Shown: positions 26,128 to 34,732 of the stretch, in pieces | Position numbering within the stretch: the stretch's first letter is position 1 | How the letters are laid out: each line of letters starts with the position of its first letter | DNA from: Bradyrhizobium sp. AT1 | GTDB lineage: Bacteria > Pseudomonadota > Alphaproteobacteria > Rhizobiales > Xanthobacteraceae | Reading direction: 5' to 3' | Assembly (NCBI RefSeq): GCF_001590795.1 | Contig: NZ_JXDL01000001.1 | Coordinates: 2,707,618 to 2,755,343 of the forward strand | DNA: 47,726 nt | Notes under the pieces: generated by a model | What the model saw: the letters and a program-made list of their open reading frames with translations, nothing else | Databases searched by the model: none | Told to the model about the DNA's origin: nothing | Translations under genes and position numbers: made by a program

Positions 26128-26184
26128 GGCCGCTTCTCTCCCTTTAGTTTCCCCGAGCATGTCACGTTCACAGAAAGGTTTGCA

Positions 26185-26472
26185 ATGGCCGCCATCGATC
26201 CCCTCACCGCGGGCGCCGTGTTCGTTGCAACAGCGGCCACCGACGCGGTCTATGTGATGTTCACCTCGGCCGTGATCGCGCGCAAGCGCATGTCAGCGGC
26301 GAACTGGAGCGCGGTCTGGTACATGCTCTCCTCCTACGCCGTGATCAGCTACACCGAAAACGCATTCTATGTCGCCTTCGCGGCGATCGGCTCCTGGGCC
26401 GGCGCCTATGCCTCGCTGACCTTCCTGCACCGCCCGCCCGGCGGCCCGCCGGTGGGGGCGGCGCCGGAGTGA
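26185..26472 (+). CDS. Small membrane protein, unknown function
   Basis: A 95-residue protein with two or three hydrophobic helices (about residues 7-29, 41-60 and 63-80) and a Pro/Gly-rich C-terminus (HRPPGGPPVGAAPE). It starts with ATG after a GAAAGG ribosome site, divergent from the CoA-transferase with only 57 bases between start codons. I do not recognise the family. Composition and clean boundaries argue for a real gene, conserved in this type of genome as far as I recall. Confidence 0.65.
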   Translation: MAAIDPLTAGAVFVATAATDAVYVMFTSAVIARKRMSAANWSAVWYMLSSYAVISYTENAFYVAFAAIGSWAGAYASLTFLHRPPGGPPVGAAPE

Positions 26473-26488
26473 GGCCCGTCTCTCTCCA

Positions 26489-26577
26489 CGTCATTGCGAG
26501 CGCAGCGAAGGCGATCCAGAATCTTTCCGCAGCGGCAGCCTGGATTGCTTCGTCGCAAGAGCTCCTCACAATGACGA
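26489..26577. repeat. Interspersed palindromic repeat (CATTGCGAGCG type)
   Basis: Left arm CGTCATTGCGAGCGCAGCGA and right arm reading CTGGATTGCTTCGTCGC then CACAATGACG form an imperfect inverted repeat of about 89 bp. The pattern matches a short palindromic element widespread in rhizobial genomes. It separates two rightward genes and would fold strongly as RNA. Confidence 0.75.
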
Positions 26578-26643
26578 TGCGGAGGCTTCTTAAATTTTCT
26601 CGGAAGAGCTACATTCTCCACGCCAACAAAAAGGAGCCCAACA

Positions 26644-27414
26644 ATGGATCTCGGTCTCAAAGGAAAGAACGCCATCGTGCTCGGCGGCACGCGCGGCATC
26701 GGGCGGGCGATTGCGGCAACGCTAGCCGGTGAATGCGCCAATGTCGCGGTGTGCGCGCGCAATGCCGATCAGGTGGCGGCCACCGTCGCGGAGCTGAAGG
26801 CGAGCGGCGTTCGCGCCGCCGGAAGTCCGGTCGACGTCACCGACGGCGCGGCGCTGAAGGCCTGGATCGAGAATACCGCAAAGGAGCTCGGCGGCATCGA
26901 CATGCTGTTCTCCAATGCCGGCGCGATGGCGCAGGGCCACGACGCGGCGTCCTGGCAGCAGAATTTCCAGCTCGACGTGCTCGGCGCCGTGCACGCCTTC
27001 GATGCCGCGCGGCCGTTCCTCGAAGCGAGCGGCGCCAGCAGCGGCGATGCCGCCTTCGTGATCATCTCGTCGATCTCCGCGGCGCAGGCGGACACCGCCA
27101 GCTCCTACGGTCCGATCAAGGCCGCGCTGATCCACATGGCCAAGGGCCTGGCGCGGCAGCATGCGAAGAAGAAGATCCGCGTCAACGTGGTGTCACCCGG
27201 CACCGTCTATTTCAAGGGCGGTGTCTGGGAGATGATCGAGAAGAACATGCCCGAGCGCTACAACGACGCGATGAAGCGCAATCCGACCGGCCGCATGGCA
27301 ACGCCGCAGGAGATCGCAAGCGCGGCGGTGTTTCTGGCGAGCCCGGTGTCGGGGTTCACCACGGGATCGAATCTCGTTGTGGACGGCGCGATCTCGAACC
27401 GGGTGAATTTTTGA
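26644..27414 (+). CDS. SDR-family NAD(P)-dependent oxidoreductase
   Basis: A classical 256-residue short-chain dehydrogenase/reductase. The cofactor loop GGTRGIG sits at residues 14-20, NAG at 91-93 and the active-site Ser at 142/143 (ISSISAAQ), with the catalytic Tyr155-xxx-Lys159 in SSYGPIKAAL. Arg-rich residues after the glycine motif (VCARNADQ) suggest NADP. The C-terminus (TTGSNLVVDGAISNRV) is the usual FabG-like end. A strong ribosome site (AAGGAG) precedes the start. Substrate is unknown; neighbours do not define a pathway. Confidence 0.9.
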   Translation: MDLGLKGKNAIVLGGTRGIGRAIAATLAGECANVAVCARNADQVAATVAELKASGVRAAGSPVDVTDGAALKAWIENTAKELGGIDMLFSNAGAMAQGHDAASWQQNFQLDVLGAVHAFDAARPFLEASGASSGDAAFVIISSISAAQADTASSYGPIKAALIHMAKGLARQHAKKKIRVNVVSPGTVYFKGGVWEMIEKNMPERYNDAMKRNPTGRMATPQEIASAAVFLASPVSGFTTGSNLVVDGAISNRVNF

Positions 27415-27440
27415 GGATGCGGCTTGCCGGGCTCTCTCTT

Positions 27441-27530
27441 CCGTCATGGCCGGGCTTGACCCAGCCATCCACGCGCTGCCGTGCTCGCCGAAAGACGTGA
27501 ATGCCCGGGTCAAGCCCGGGCATGACGACC
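27441..27530. repeat. Interspersed palindromic repeat (GGCCGGGCTTGACCC type)
   Basis: GTCATGGCCGGGCTTGACCC on the left and GGGTCAAGCCCGGGCATGAC on the right form an inverted repeat with near-complementary arms of about 20 bp and a central variable part. The same core, partial, is seen near 39330. It lies between the convergent SDR and dnaE2 genes and may serve as a shared 3'-end structure. Confidence 0.8.
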
Positions 27531-27581
27531 GAGAGTGTGGCGCACCGTCGTCGCAACAAACTCGTCTTCTCGCGCCATCCT

Positions 27582-30500
27582 TCAATGAAAATCCCGCGAC
27601 GGCGGCAGGATACGGACGTTGCGAGGGTGGCGGATTTTTTGCGCCGGCATGTCGGCGAGAGCACGCGGGTCCTCGTTGAGCGGCTCGTCGGTGGCAGCTG
27701 CCGGATGCTTGCCGCCTAGCGCGTCGTTGGCGAGGCCGACCAGATCGTGCGAGCGGTCGATCATGCGCTGGGCGATCAGGTGCGTCACCTTTTCGGGGCT
27801 GCTCTGGATATAGCCCTGGACCTCGATGAGGCGCGCGCCCATCACTTCCTTCCGGTACTGCTCCATGATCTTGGGCCACACCACGACATTGGCGATGCCG
27901 GTTTCGTCCTCCAGCGTCATGAACACGACCCCGCTGGCACTGCCCGGCCGCTGCCGCACCAGCACCACGCCGGCGCAGCGGACGCGGCGCCGCTCGTTCT
28001 CGTGGCTGATCTCCCTGCAGGCGACGATCCGCTCGCGCGAAAACATCTCGCGCAAGAATTCCATCGGATGGCCCTTCAGCGAGAGGCGGATGGTCTGGTA
28101 GTCCGCGACGACCTGCTCGGAGAGCGGCATCTCGGGCAAGGGCCTCGCATGCTCGTCCGGTTGCTCGCGCGCGGTCGCTGCCTCGAACAGCGGCAGCGGT
28201 ACATCGTCAGGCAGCCGCCGCACCTGCCACAGCGCTTCGCGGCGGTCGAGCCCGAGCGAGCGGAATGCGTCGGCATCGGCCAGCAGGATCAGCGCGCGCT
28301 TGGGCAGGCCGGTGTCGCGGGCAAAATCCTCGAGCGAGGTGAAGGGACGGCGGTTGCGGGCAGCGACGATGCGGTCGGCCCAGTCTTGTGATTTCTCCGC
28401 ATTGTCATTCCGGGGCGACGCGTCAGCGTCGAACTCTGATGCGTAATTGCGCATCTGAGAATCCATTCCACCAGGCGCATGCGGCCCGATGGATTCCGGC
28501 CTCGCGCTCCGCGCGCCCCGGAATGACAGCCGATCCCTCTTCAGCCGCTCCTCATCTTCATCCAGCCAATGAAAGCCGTCGATCTGGCGAAAGCCGAGAC
28601 GGACGGCGCAATATTTACCGCTGCCCTGCTCCAGCGTGTTCTGCGCAAAGCTGTAGGACACGTCGATGTCGCGAACCTCGACGCCGTTCTTGCGAGCATC
28701 GCCGACGATCTGCGCCGGGGCGTAAAAACCCATCGGCTGCGAGTTCAGGAGGCCGCAGCAGAAGGCGTCGGGGTGATGATATTTCAGCCATGAGGAGATG
28801 TAGACGAGCTGCGCAAAGCTCGCGGCATGGCTCTCGGGGAAACCGTAGGAGCCAAAGCCCTTGATCTGGTCAAAGCAGCTCCTGGCGAAGTTGGCATCGT
28901 AGCCGCGCGCCACCATGTTGCCAATCAGCTTCTCCTCGTATTTGCCAATCGTGCCAAGGTTGCGGAAAGTCGACATCGAGCGGCGCAGGCCGTTGGCTTC
29001 TTCGGAGGTGAACTTTGCCGCCTCGATCGCGATGCGCATGGCCTGCTCCTGAAACAGGGGCACGCCCTTGGTCTTGTGCAGCACCTTGTAGAGCTCGTCC
29101 GGAGGACCATACTCCGAGGATGGCGAGGGATAGGTCACCTTCTCCAAACCGTTCCGCCGGCGCAAATACGGATGCACCATGTCGCCCTGGATCGGCCCCG
29201 GCCGCACGATCGCGACTTCAATGACGAGATCATAGAACGTCCGCGGCTTCAGGCGCGGCAGCATGTTCATCTGGGCGCGGCTCTCGACCTGGAACACCCC
29301 GAGCGATTCGCCCCGCTGCAGCATTTGATAGACTTCGTCGTCATCTTCGCCCTTGATATCCGACAGCGCGTAGCGCTTGCCTTTGTGCTGATCGATCAAG
29401 TCAAAACACTTGCGGATGCAGGTCAGCATGCCCAGCGCAAGCACATCGACCTTCATCATGCTGAGCGCATCGACGTCGTCCTTGTCCCATTCGATGAAGG
29501 TGCGGTCGTCCATCGCGGCATTGCCGATCGGGACATAGGTGTCGAGCCGGTCCTGGGTCAGCACATAGCCGCCGACATGCTGGGAGAGATGGCGGGGGAA
29601 TTCGATCAGCTCGGTCGCAAGCTCGACCGCGAGGTTGATCATGGGATTGCTGGGATCGAGCCCGGCCTGCCTCACCTGCATGTCGTTGAGGCCCTTGCCC
29701 CAGCTGCCCCAGACGGTGTCGGCGAGGGCTGCGGTGACGTCCTCGGTCAGGCCCAGTGCCTTGCCGACGTCGCGAATGGCACTGCGCGGACGATAATGGA
29801 TGACGGTGGCGATGATCGCGGCGCGGTGGCGGCCGTAGCGGCGATAGACATATTGCATCACCTCCTCGCGGCGCGAATGCTCGAAATCGACGTCGATATC
29901 GGGCGGCTCCAGCCGCTCCTTGGAGATGAAGCGCTCGAACAAGAGATCGACCTTGGTCGGATCGACCGAGGTAATGCCGAGCACGTAGCACACGGCCGAA
30001 TTCGCCGCCGAGCCTCGGCCCTGGCACAGAATGTTCTGGCTGCGCGCATATTGCACGATGTCGTGCACGGTGAGGAAATAATGCGCGTATTTCAGCTCGG
30101 CGATCAGCGCGAGCTCCTTCTTCAACGTCGCGCGCAGCTTGTCGTCGATATTCTCGATACCGCCGAAATATTTGTCGACGCCCGCCCAGGTCAAATCCTC
30201 CAGATGCCCTTGGGCGGTCTTGCCAGGCGGCACGGGCTCATCAGGATATTGGTATTTGAGCTGATCGAGCGAAAAATCGATCCTGTCCGCAAAGCGCATG
30301 GTTTGTGCGATCGCATCGGGGAAATCGCGGAACAGCCGCGCCATCTCGCGTGGCGTCTTCAGGAACCGTTCGGCATTGGCCTCGAGCTTCCGCCCAACCG
30401 CCTCGATCGTGGTCTTCTCCCGGATGCAGGTCAGCACGTCCTGCAGAGGACGGCGGCGGGGGTCGTGATACAGCACCTCGTTGGTCGCGAGCAGCGGCAC

Positions 30501-31064
30501 CTTTGCCTTCGTCGCGAGATCATCGAGCCGCGCGAGGCGGCGGCGGTCGTCGCCGCGATAGACCAGGCTCGCCGCCAGCCAGACGCCCTCGGCGCGGCTG
30601 TCTTTTAGCTTGGCAAGGATATCCAGCGCCTGCGCCGGCTCGAAGCGATGCGGCAGCGTCAGGACCAGGAGCTGTCCTTCCGAAAATTCCAGGAGATCGA
30701 CGAAGGTGAGACGGCACTCGCCCTTCTCGATCCGCGTGATGTCGTCGCCGCGCTTGCCCCGGGTCAGGAGCTGGCAGAGCCGGCCATAGGCGGCGCGATC
30801 GCGCGGGTAGACGAAAATGTCGGGCGTGCCGTCGATGAAGACGATGCGCGCGCCGATCAGCAGTTTCGGCTTGTGCACCACCTTATCGTTGTCGAGCTCA
30901 TTCCAGGCCCGCACCACGCCGGCCAGCGTGTTGTGGTCGGCGATTCCGATCGCGGGAAGGCCGAGCTTGCTCGCCTGATGCACGTAAGCGCGCGGATCCG
31001 AGCCGCCGCGCAGGAAAGAGAAGTTCGTGGTGATGCCGATCTCGGCATAGGCGGGGGACGTCAT
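27582..31064 (-). CDS. dnaE2: Error-prone DNA polymerase DnaE2 (ImuC)
   Basis: Alpha-subunit-like C-family polymerase that carries out damage-induced translesion synthesis with ImuA and ImuB. The 1160-residue protein has a PHP domain at the N-terminus (EIGITTNFSFLRGGSDPRAY), the polymerase palm with PPDIDVDFEHSRREEV, and a C-terminal OB fold (GVVFMTLEDETGIANVVVW). Its ATG overlaps the imuB stop codon (ATGA), so it is translationally coupled as third gene of the operon. Unusually, residues about 846-887 are encoded by a genomic palindromic repeat inserted in frame. They fall in a region before GLPKRALILLADADAF, outside the catalytic core, so the enzyme is probably still functional. Expression should be under LexA control through the box upstream of imuA. 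Confidence 0.95.
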   Translation of the reverse strand: MTSPAYAEIGITTNFSFLRGGSDPRAYVHQASKLGLPAIGIADHNTLAGVVRAWNELDNDKVVHKPKLLIGARIVFIDGTPDIFVYPRDRAAYGRLCQLLTRGKRGDDITRIEKGECRLTFVDLLEFSEGQLLVLTLPHRFEPAQALDILAKLKDSRAEGVWLAASLVYRGDDRRRLARLDDLATKAKVPLLATNEVLYHDPRRRPLQDVLTCIREKTTIEAVGRKLEANAERFLKTPREMARLFRDFPDAIAQTMRFADRIDFSLDQLKYQYPDEPVPPGKTAQGHLEDLTWAGVDKYFGGIENIDDKLRATLKKELALIAELKYAHYFLTVHDIVQYARSQNILCQGRGSAANSAVCYVLGITSVDPTKVDLLFERFISKERLEPPDIDVDFEHSRREEVMQYVYRRYGRHRAAIIATVIHYRPRSAIRDVGKALGLTEDVTAALADTVWGSWGKGLNDMQVRQAGLDPSNPMINLAVELATELIEFPRHLSQHVGGYVLTQDRLDTYVPIGNAAMDDRTFIEWDKDDVDALSMMKVDVLALGMLTCIRKCFDLIDQHKGKRYALSDIKGEDDDEVYQMLQRGESLGVFQVESRAQMNMLPRLKPRTFYDLVIEVAIVRPGPIQGDMVHPYLRRRNGLEKVTYPSPSSEYGPPDELYKVLHKTKGVPLFQEQAMRIAIEAAKFTSEEANGLRRSMSTFRNLGTIGKYEEKLIGNMVARGYDANFARSCFDQIKGFGSYGFPESHAASFAQLVYISSWLKYHHPDAFCCGLLNSQPMGFYAPAQIVGDARKNGVEVRDIDVSYSFAQNTLEQGSGKYCAVRLGFRQIDGFHWLDEDEERLKRDRLSFRGARSARPESIGPHAPGGMDSQMRNYASEFDADASPRNDNAEKSQDWADRIVAARNRRPFTSLEDFARDTGLPKRALILLADADAFRSLGLDRREALWQVRRLPDDVPLPLFEAATAREQPDEHARPLPEMPLSEQVVADYQTIRLSLKGHPMEFLREMFSRERIVACREISHENERRRVRCAGVVLVRQRPGSASGVVFMTLEDETGIANVVVWPKIMEQYRKEVMGARLIEVQGYIQSSPEKVTHLIAQRMIDRSHDLVGLANDALGGKHPAAATDEPLNEDPRALADMPAQKIRHPRNVRILPPSRDFH
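28404..28527. repeat. Palindromic repeat inserted in frame within dnaE2
   Basis: Perfect 14-bp terminal inverted repeats, GTCATTCCGGGGCG and its complement, bound a 124-bp element; internal palindromic segments (CGACGCGTCAGCGTCG, TGCGTAATTGCGCA) are also present. The same CATTCCGGGGCG end occurs, degenerate, after the phosphate transporter gene near 37967. The reading frame of dnaE2 stays open across it, producing residues such as SFRGARSARPESIG and ASPRNDNAEK. This is a mobile-looking repeat domesticated as a protein insertion. Confidence 0.9.
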
Positions 31065-32650
31065 GCGAAAAGACCGTGCACATACCAGCCGGGAGAAGCG
31101 GGCTTGCCATCGCCATCGAACACCTCTCCCTCGTAAAGACCGTCGCGAAAGATCCAGAAGCGCAGGCCCTCGGCATCCTCGATGCGGAAGTAATCCCGCG
31201 TCAGCTGCTTGGCGTCCTGCCGCCACCATTCCATCGCGATGCGCTCGGGCCCTTCCACCCGCACCACCGCATGCAACGCACGGCGCCAGGTGAATTGATG
31301 CGGCGGACCATCCGGCACGGCGGCGAACGGCACCTTGATCGGCTCCGGCTTGTCGAACAGCCTTAGGGGACGCAGCGGCGGCTCGCTCTCGACACGTGCG
31401 GGCCATTCGGTCTGCATGGCGGCCGCGAGATGATGCTGCGCCGGCGCGGCCATCGCCGCACATTCGGGGATATGGCTATCCTCAGGCAGGTGCACGACGA
31501 CGCGCTTGCCGCCAATGCGCGCGGCGATACGATCAATCAACGCGGCGAGTTCGTCATTGTCGTGGACATGGGCGTCGAGATCGCGCTGTTCCTGCACCAC
31601 GATCTCAGTGCGGCTCGCCGACAGGCGCACCATGTCGAAGCCGAAGCCGGGATCGAGGGGATCTGCGAGCGCATCGAGCCGCTCGCGGAACAGGCGGTCG
31701 ATCACCGCACTTCGTGTCACGGGACGTCCGGTCTCGACCATGATCGCGCGCACCACGCCGTCGGTGCGGAAGAAGGCCGCTTCCAGCCGCCGCGCGCCCT
31801 TGCCCTGTTTCTCCATCGAGGCGATCAAGGTGTCGGCAAGGCGCGACAGCGTCATCGCGATCATGGTGTCGGTCGCAATCGGCTCGGCAAAGCGCTTCTC
31901 GACGATGTAATCGGGTAGCGGCTTGCGCGGACTGATCGGCGCATCGCCCTGCCCCAGCGCATGCGCGAGCAGCGTCGAGAACCGCGCGCCGAACCGCGCC
32001 GTGATTTCGCTTGCTGTGCGCGCGGCGACATCGCCGATGGTCTTCAGCCCGGCGCGGCGCAGACCGGTGGTGATGGTCTCGCTTGCACCGAGCGCGGACA
32101 CCGGAAATCGGCTGATCGCCTCCGCCTCCCCGCCATCGGCGACGATGCTTCCTGAGGCCTGCCGCGTCAGCGTGCGCGCGCAGACCGAGGTGCCGGCGAT
32201 CGCCGCACCGACGGCAAAGCCCTGGCGGGCAAGCGCCCGAACCAGCGTCTTGAGCAGCGCAGCCTCGCCGCCGAACAGATGCGCGCAGCCGGTGATATCG
32301 AGGAACAGCCCGTGCGGCGGATCGAGCGCCACCAGCGGCGTGAAGCGGTCGCACCAATCGGCGATGTCGCTGAGCGTCTTGGCATCGGCCACGACATCGG
32401 CATCGAACACCCGCAAATCCGGACACATCGCCCGCGCATTGGCCAGGGGCTGGCCGATATGCAGACCGAGACGCTCGGCGGCCTCATTGAGCGCATGGAT
32501 CACCAGCGCATTGTTGTCCTTGATGACGACGATGCCGGGCTCATCCTGCGCGCCGCCGCTCACCTGCAAAAATCGCTGGATCCGGTCGATGGGCAGGCGT
32601 GGCAGCCACAGGCTGAGAATCCGCCGACGGTTCACTGAACTGGCACTCAT
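31061..32650 (-). CDS. imuB: Mutasome scaffold ImuB (Y-family polymerase-like)
   Basis: A 529-residue Y-family-polymerase homologue that, in studied bacteria, is catalytically inactive and bridges ImuA, DnaE2 and the beta sliding clamp. The N-terminal palm-like segment (RILSLWLPRLPIDRI) lacks the acidic triad of active enzymes; helix-hairpin-helix and little-finger-like regions follow, including GLRRAGLKTIGDVAAR. A clamp-binding-like motif, LRPLRLF, lies in the C-terminal third, ahead of a conserved HQFTWRRALHAVV and EWWRQDAKQLTRDYFRIED tail in two pieces. I start at MSASSVNRRR; upstream in-frame ATG codons exist. It overlaps imuA by about 110 bases and dnaE2 by 4. Confidence 0.9.
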   Translation of the reverse strand: MSASSVNRRRILSLWLPRLPIDRIQRFLQVSGGAQDEPGIVVIKDNNALVIHALNEAAERLGLHIGQPLANARAMCPDLRVFDADVVADAKTLSDIADWCDRFTPLVALDPPHGLFLDITGCAHLFGGEAALLKTLVRALARQGFAVGAAIAGTSVCARTLTRQASGSIVADGGEAEAISRFPVSALGASETITTGLRRAGLKTIGDVAARTASEITARFGARFSTLLAHALGQGDAPISPRKPLPDYIVEKRFAEPIATDTMIAMTLSRLADTLIASMEKQGKGARRLEAAFFRTDGVVRAIMVETGRPVTRSAVIDRLFRERLDALADPLDPGFGFDMVRLSASRTEIVVQEQRDLDAHVHDNDELAALIDRIAARIGGKRVVVHLPEDSHIPECAAMAAPAQHHLAAAMQTEWPARVESEPPLRPLRLFDKPEPIKVPFAAVPDGPPHQFTWRRALHAVVRVEGPERIAMEWWRQDAKQLTRDYFRIEDAEGLRFWIFRDGLYEGEVFDGDGKPASPGWYVHGLFA

Positions 32651-33335
32651 CACAATTCCATTCCATGATCCAGCGGCCGCATTGGCCATGACGATTGCGC
32701 AACAGCTCGGCATCGAAGCGCGGCGCGCCCCAGGCGCTCCACACAGGTCCCGGCGGTGAATGCGCCGCGCGCAACATCCACCTGGTCTCCGCGGTCGAGG
32801 GCAGCGGCTGCGCCGCCATCCGCAGCATCAGGCCGGTGACGCCGGAGCCCTGCGCGGCCAGCGTCAGCTTGCGGCTCGCCACCAGATCGAACTGCCTGGT
32901 CTCGCCCCAGAGCTCGAGCACGACGGCGCCCAGCGCATCGCAGGCGAGCGCGTCGGCCGCGGTGCGCAGCGCGCTCTCGACATCGGCGGCGCGCACCGTC
33001 ACCACGCGGCGCGGGTCGAGGCCGAGCTCTTTGAGCCCGCTCATCGACAGCGCGCCGGTCTCCACTTCCGAAAAATCCTGCCGCACCCACAGTAGCGGTC
33101 GCTGCGCGCTCACGCGGCCCACAAGCCCCATGACGAATCCCGTGCCGGCCGCGCCCTGGCGCCCCTCGCAAAACACCTCGTGGATCGCCGCACGCGCGAG
33201 CCCGCCCTTCAGCACGGCATCGACCTCGTGATGACCGAGCGCGACCCGATCGTACTGATGCACGACCTCCGCGGTCTCGATGCGTTCGATCTGGCCGCGC
33301 AAGGTCGCAAGCGCGCTTAGACGTGCGCCGCTCAT
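32541..33335 (-). CDS. imuA: Mutasome protein ImuA (RecA/SulA-like)
   Basis: A 264-residue RecA-like protein, first gene of the imuA-imuB-dnaE2 translesion cassette. Recognisable parts are the HHEVDAVLKGGLARAAIHEV entry strand near residue 33, the FVMGLVGRVSAQRPLLWV region near 67 and the C-terminal RWIMEWNCDECQFSEPSADS before a Pro-rich tail. A canonical P-loop is not evident, as in other ImuA proteins. The start follows a GAAGGAG ribosome site. The 3' end overlaps the imuB start by about 110 bases, a common feature of the cassette. LexA control is predicted from the box 65 bases upstream. Confidence 0.9.
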   Translation of the reverse strand: MSGARLSALATLRGQIERIETAEVVHQYDRVALGHHEVDAVLKGGLARAAIHEVFCEGRQGAAGTGFVMGLVGRVSAQRPLLWVRQDFSEVETGALSMSGLKELGLDPRRVVTVRAADVESALRTAADALACDALGAVVLELWGETRQFDLVASRKLTLAAQGSGVTGLMLRMAAQPLPSTAETRWMLRAAHSPPGPVWSAWGAPRFDAELLRNRHGQCGRWIMEWNCDECQFSEPSADSQPVAATPAHRPDPAIFAGERRRAG

Positions 33336-33399
33336 GCTCGCCGCTCCTTCAGAGGTGATGGCCGGTGGCTCTCGAAGAGAACCAATGGCTGGCTCATTT

Positions 33400-33414
33400 G
33401 TTCATGATATGTTC
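33400..33414. promoter_or_regulatory. LexA (SOS) box between divergent imuA and radical SAM genes
   Basis: The sequence GTTCATGATATGTTC is an exact GTTC-N7-GTTC, the established alphaproteobacterial LexA operator. It sits in an AT-rich patch (TAATATAAAG follows) in the gap between the divergently transcribed imuA and radical SAM genes, so one LexA dimer could repress both operons. No second box is visible in the gap. Confidence 0.9.
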
Positions 33415-33496
33415 TAATATAAAGCTAACGGCGCCAGAAGAGTCAATCGAATTGGCGCGCCTAGGGATTCATGAGCTGAATCAAGGGGATTCCAAC

Positions 33497-34732
33497 ATGG
33501 ACGTGCAACGCAAGCTGGAGATTCTCGCGGACGCCGCCAAGTACGACGCGTCCTGTGCCTCCAGCGGCACTGAAAAGCGGGATTCCAGCGACGGCAAGGG
33601 CATGGGCTCGACCGCGCCCGGCATGGGCATCTGCCATTCCTACGCCCCGGACGGACGCTGCATCTCGCTGCTCAAGGTGCTGCTGACCAACGCCTGCAAT
33701 TACGATTGCCTCTATTGCGTCAATCGCGCCTCCTCGAACGTGCCGCGCGCCCGCTTCACCATCGACGAAGTGGTCAAGCTGACGCTCGACTTCTACCGGC
33801 GCAATTACATCGAAGGCCTGTTCCTCTCCTCCGGCATCATCCGCAGCCCCGACTACACCATGGAGCAAGTCGTCAGCGTCGCGCGAAAACTGCGCGAGGA
33901 GCATCACTTCCGCGGCTACATCCATCTCAAGACCATTCCCGAGGCCGACGACGCATTGATCGCGGAGGCCGGCAAATATGCCGACCGTCTCTCGATCAAC
34001 ATCGAGATGCCTGATGAGACGAGCCTGCAGCAATTCGCGCCGGAGAAGGACGTGCGCGCGATCCGCCGCACCATGGGCCGGCTGCGGCTGAAGCTCGACG
34101 AGGCCGAGGAGAACCGGAGAGCGAAGACGAAGGCCAGGCCGCAACGTTTCGCACCGGCCGGCCAGAGCACGCAGATGATCGTCGGCGCGGATAGCGCCTC
34201 CGATCACACCATCCTCCATACAAGCTCCAATCTCTACGGCTCCTACAAGCTGCGGCGCGTCTATTACTCCGCCTTCAGCCCGATCCCCGATGCCAGCCGC
34301 GCTTTGCCACTGGTACAGCCGCCGCTGCTGCGCGAGCACCGGCTCTACCAGGCCGATTGGCTGATGCGGTTCTACGGCTTCGACGTTGCGGAGATCGTCG
34401 ACGACAGCGCGATGCTGCCGCTCGACATCGACCCAAAACTTGCCTGGGCGCTACGCCACCGCGACCGCTTCCCGCTCGACGTCAACCGCGCCAGCCGCGA
34501 GCAGCTGCTGCGTGTGCCCGGCTTCGGCACCAAGGCCGTCGAACGCATCATCGCGACACGGCGCACCACCACCATCCGCCTCGCCGATCTCGCGCGCCTG
34601 CACGTGCCCAAGCACAAGGCGCTGCCGTTCATCGTCCTCAGCGATCACCGTCCCTCGCCGCATCGTCTCGACGACGCGCGGCTGATCGAACGGTTCAAGC
34701 CGAAGGCAACACAATTGGGATTTGGCTTCTGA
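33497..34732 (+). CDS. Putative DNA modification/repair radical SAM protein (TIGR03916)
   Basis: A 411-residue radical SAM enzyme with the [4Fe-4S] motif CNYDCLYC (Cys67, Cys71, Cys74) at the N-terminal side of a TIM barrel, and additional cysteines at 20, 46 and 55 that could hold a second cluster or bind another metal. The C-terminus carries a helix-hairpin-helix DNA-binding motif (LDVNRASREQLLRVPGFGTK, about 330-350). This matches the TIGR03916 family, which occurs next to TIGR03915/uracil-DNA-glycosylase-like genes; its reaction is unknown. I chose the ATG after AAGGGGATT, not an upstream ATG which would lie within the LexA-box region. The next gene overlaps its stop codon by one base. 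Confidence 0.88.
   Translation: MDVQRKLEILADAAKYDASCASSGTEKRDSSDGKGMGSTAPGMGICHSYAPDGRCISLLKVLLTNACNYDCLYCVNRASSNVPRARFTIDEVVKLTLDFYRRNYIEGLFLSSGIIRSPDYTMEQVVSVARKLREEHHFRGYIHLKTIPEADDALIAEAGKYADRLSINIEMPDETSLQQFAPEKDVRAIRRTMGRLRLKLDEAEENRRAKTKARPQRFAPAGQSTQMIVGADSASDHTILHTSSNLYGSYKLRRVYYSAFSPIPDASRALPLVQPPLLREHRLYQADWLMRFYGFDVAEIVDDSAMLPLDIDPKLAWALRHRDRFPLDVNRASREQLLRVPGFGTKAVERIIATRRTTTIRLADLARLHVPKHKALPFIVLSDHRPSPHRLDDARLIERFKPKATQLGFGF

Noticed and set aside
28827..30608. 593-codon plus-strand frame opposite dnaE2
   Set aside because: Antisense shadow of a conserved polymerase; no ribosome site or family features.
31065..31463. Longer dnaE2 beginning 133 codons upstream
   Set aside because: The extra residues overlap imuB in another frame and lack DnaE2 features; the PHP domain begins right at the chosen ATG, which overlaps the imuB stop codon.
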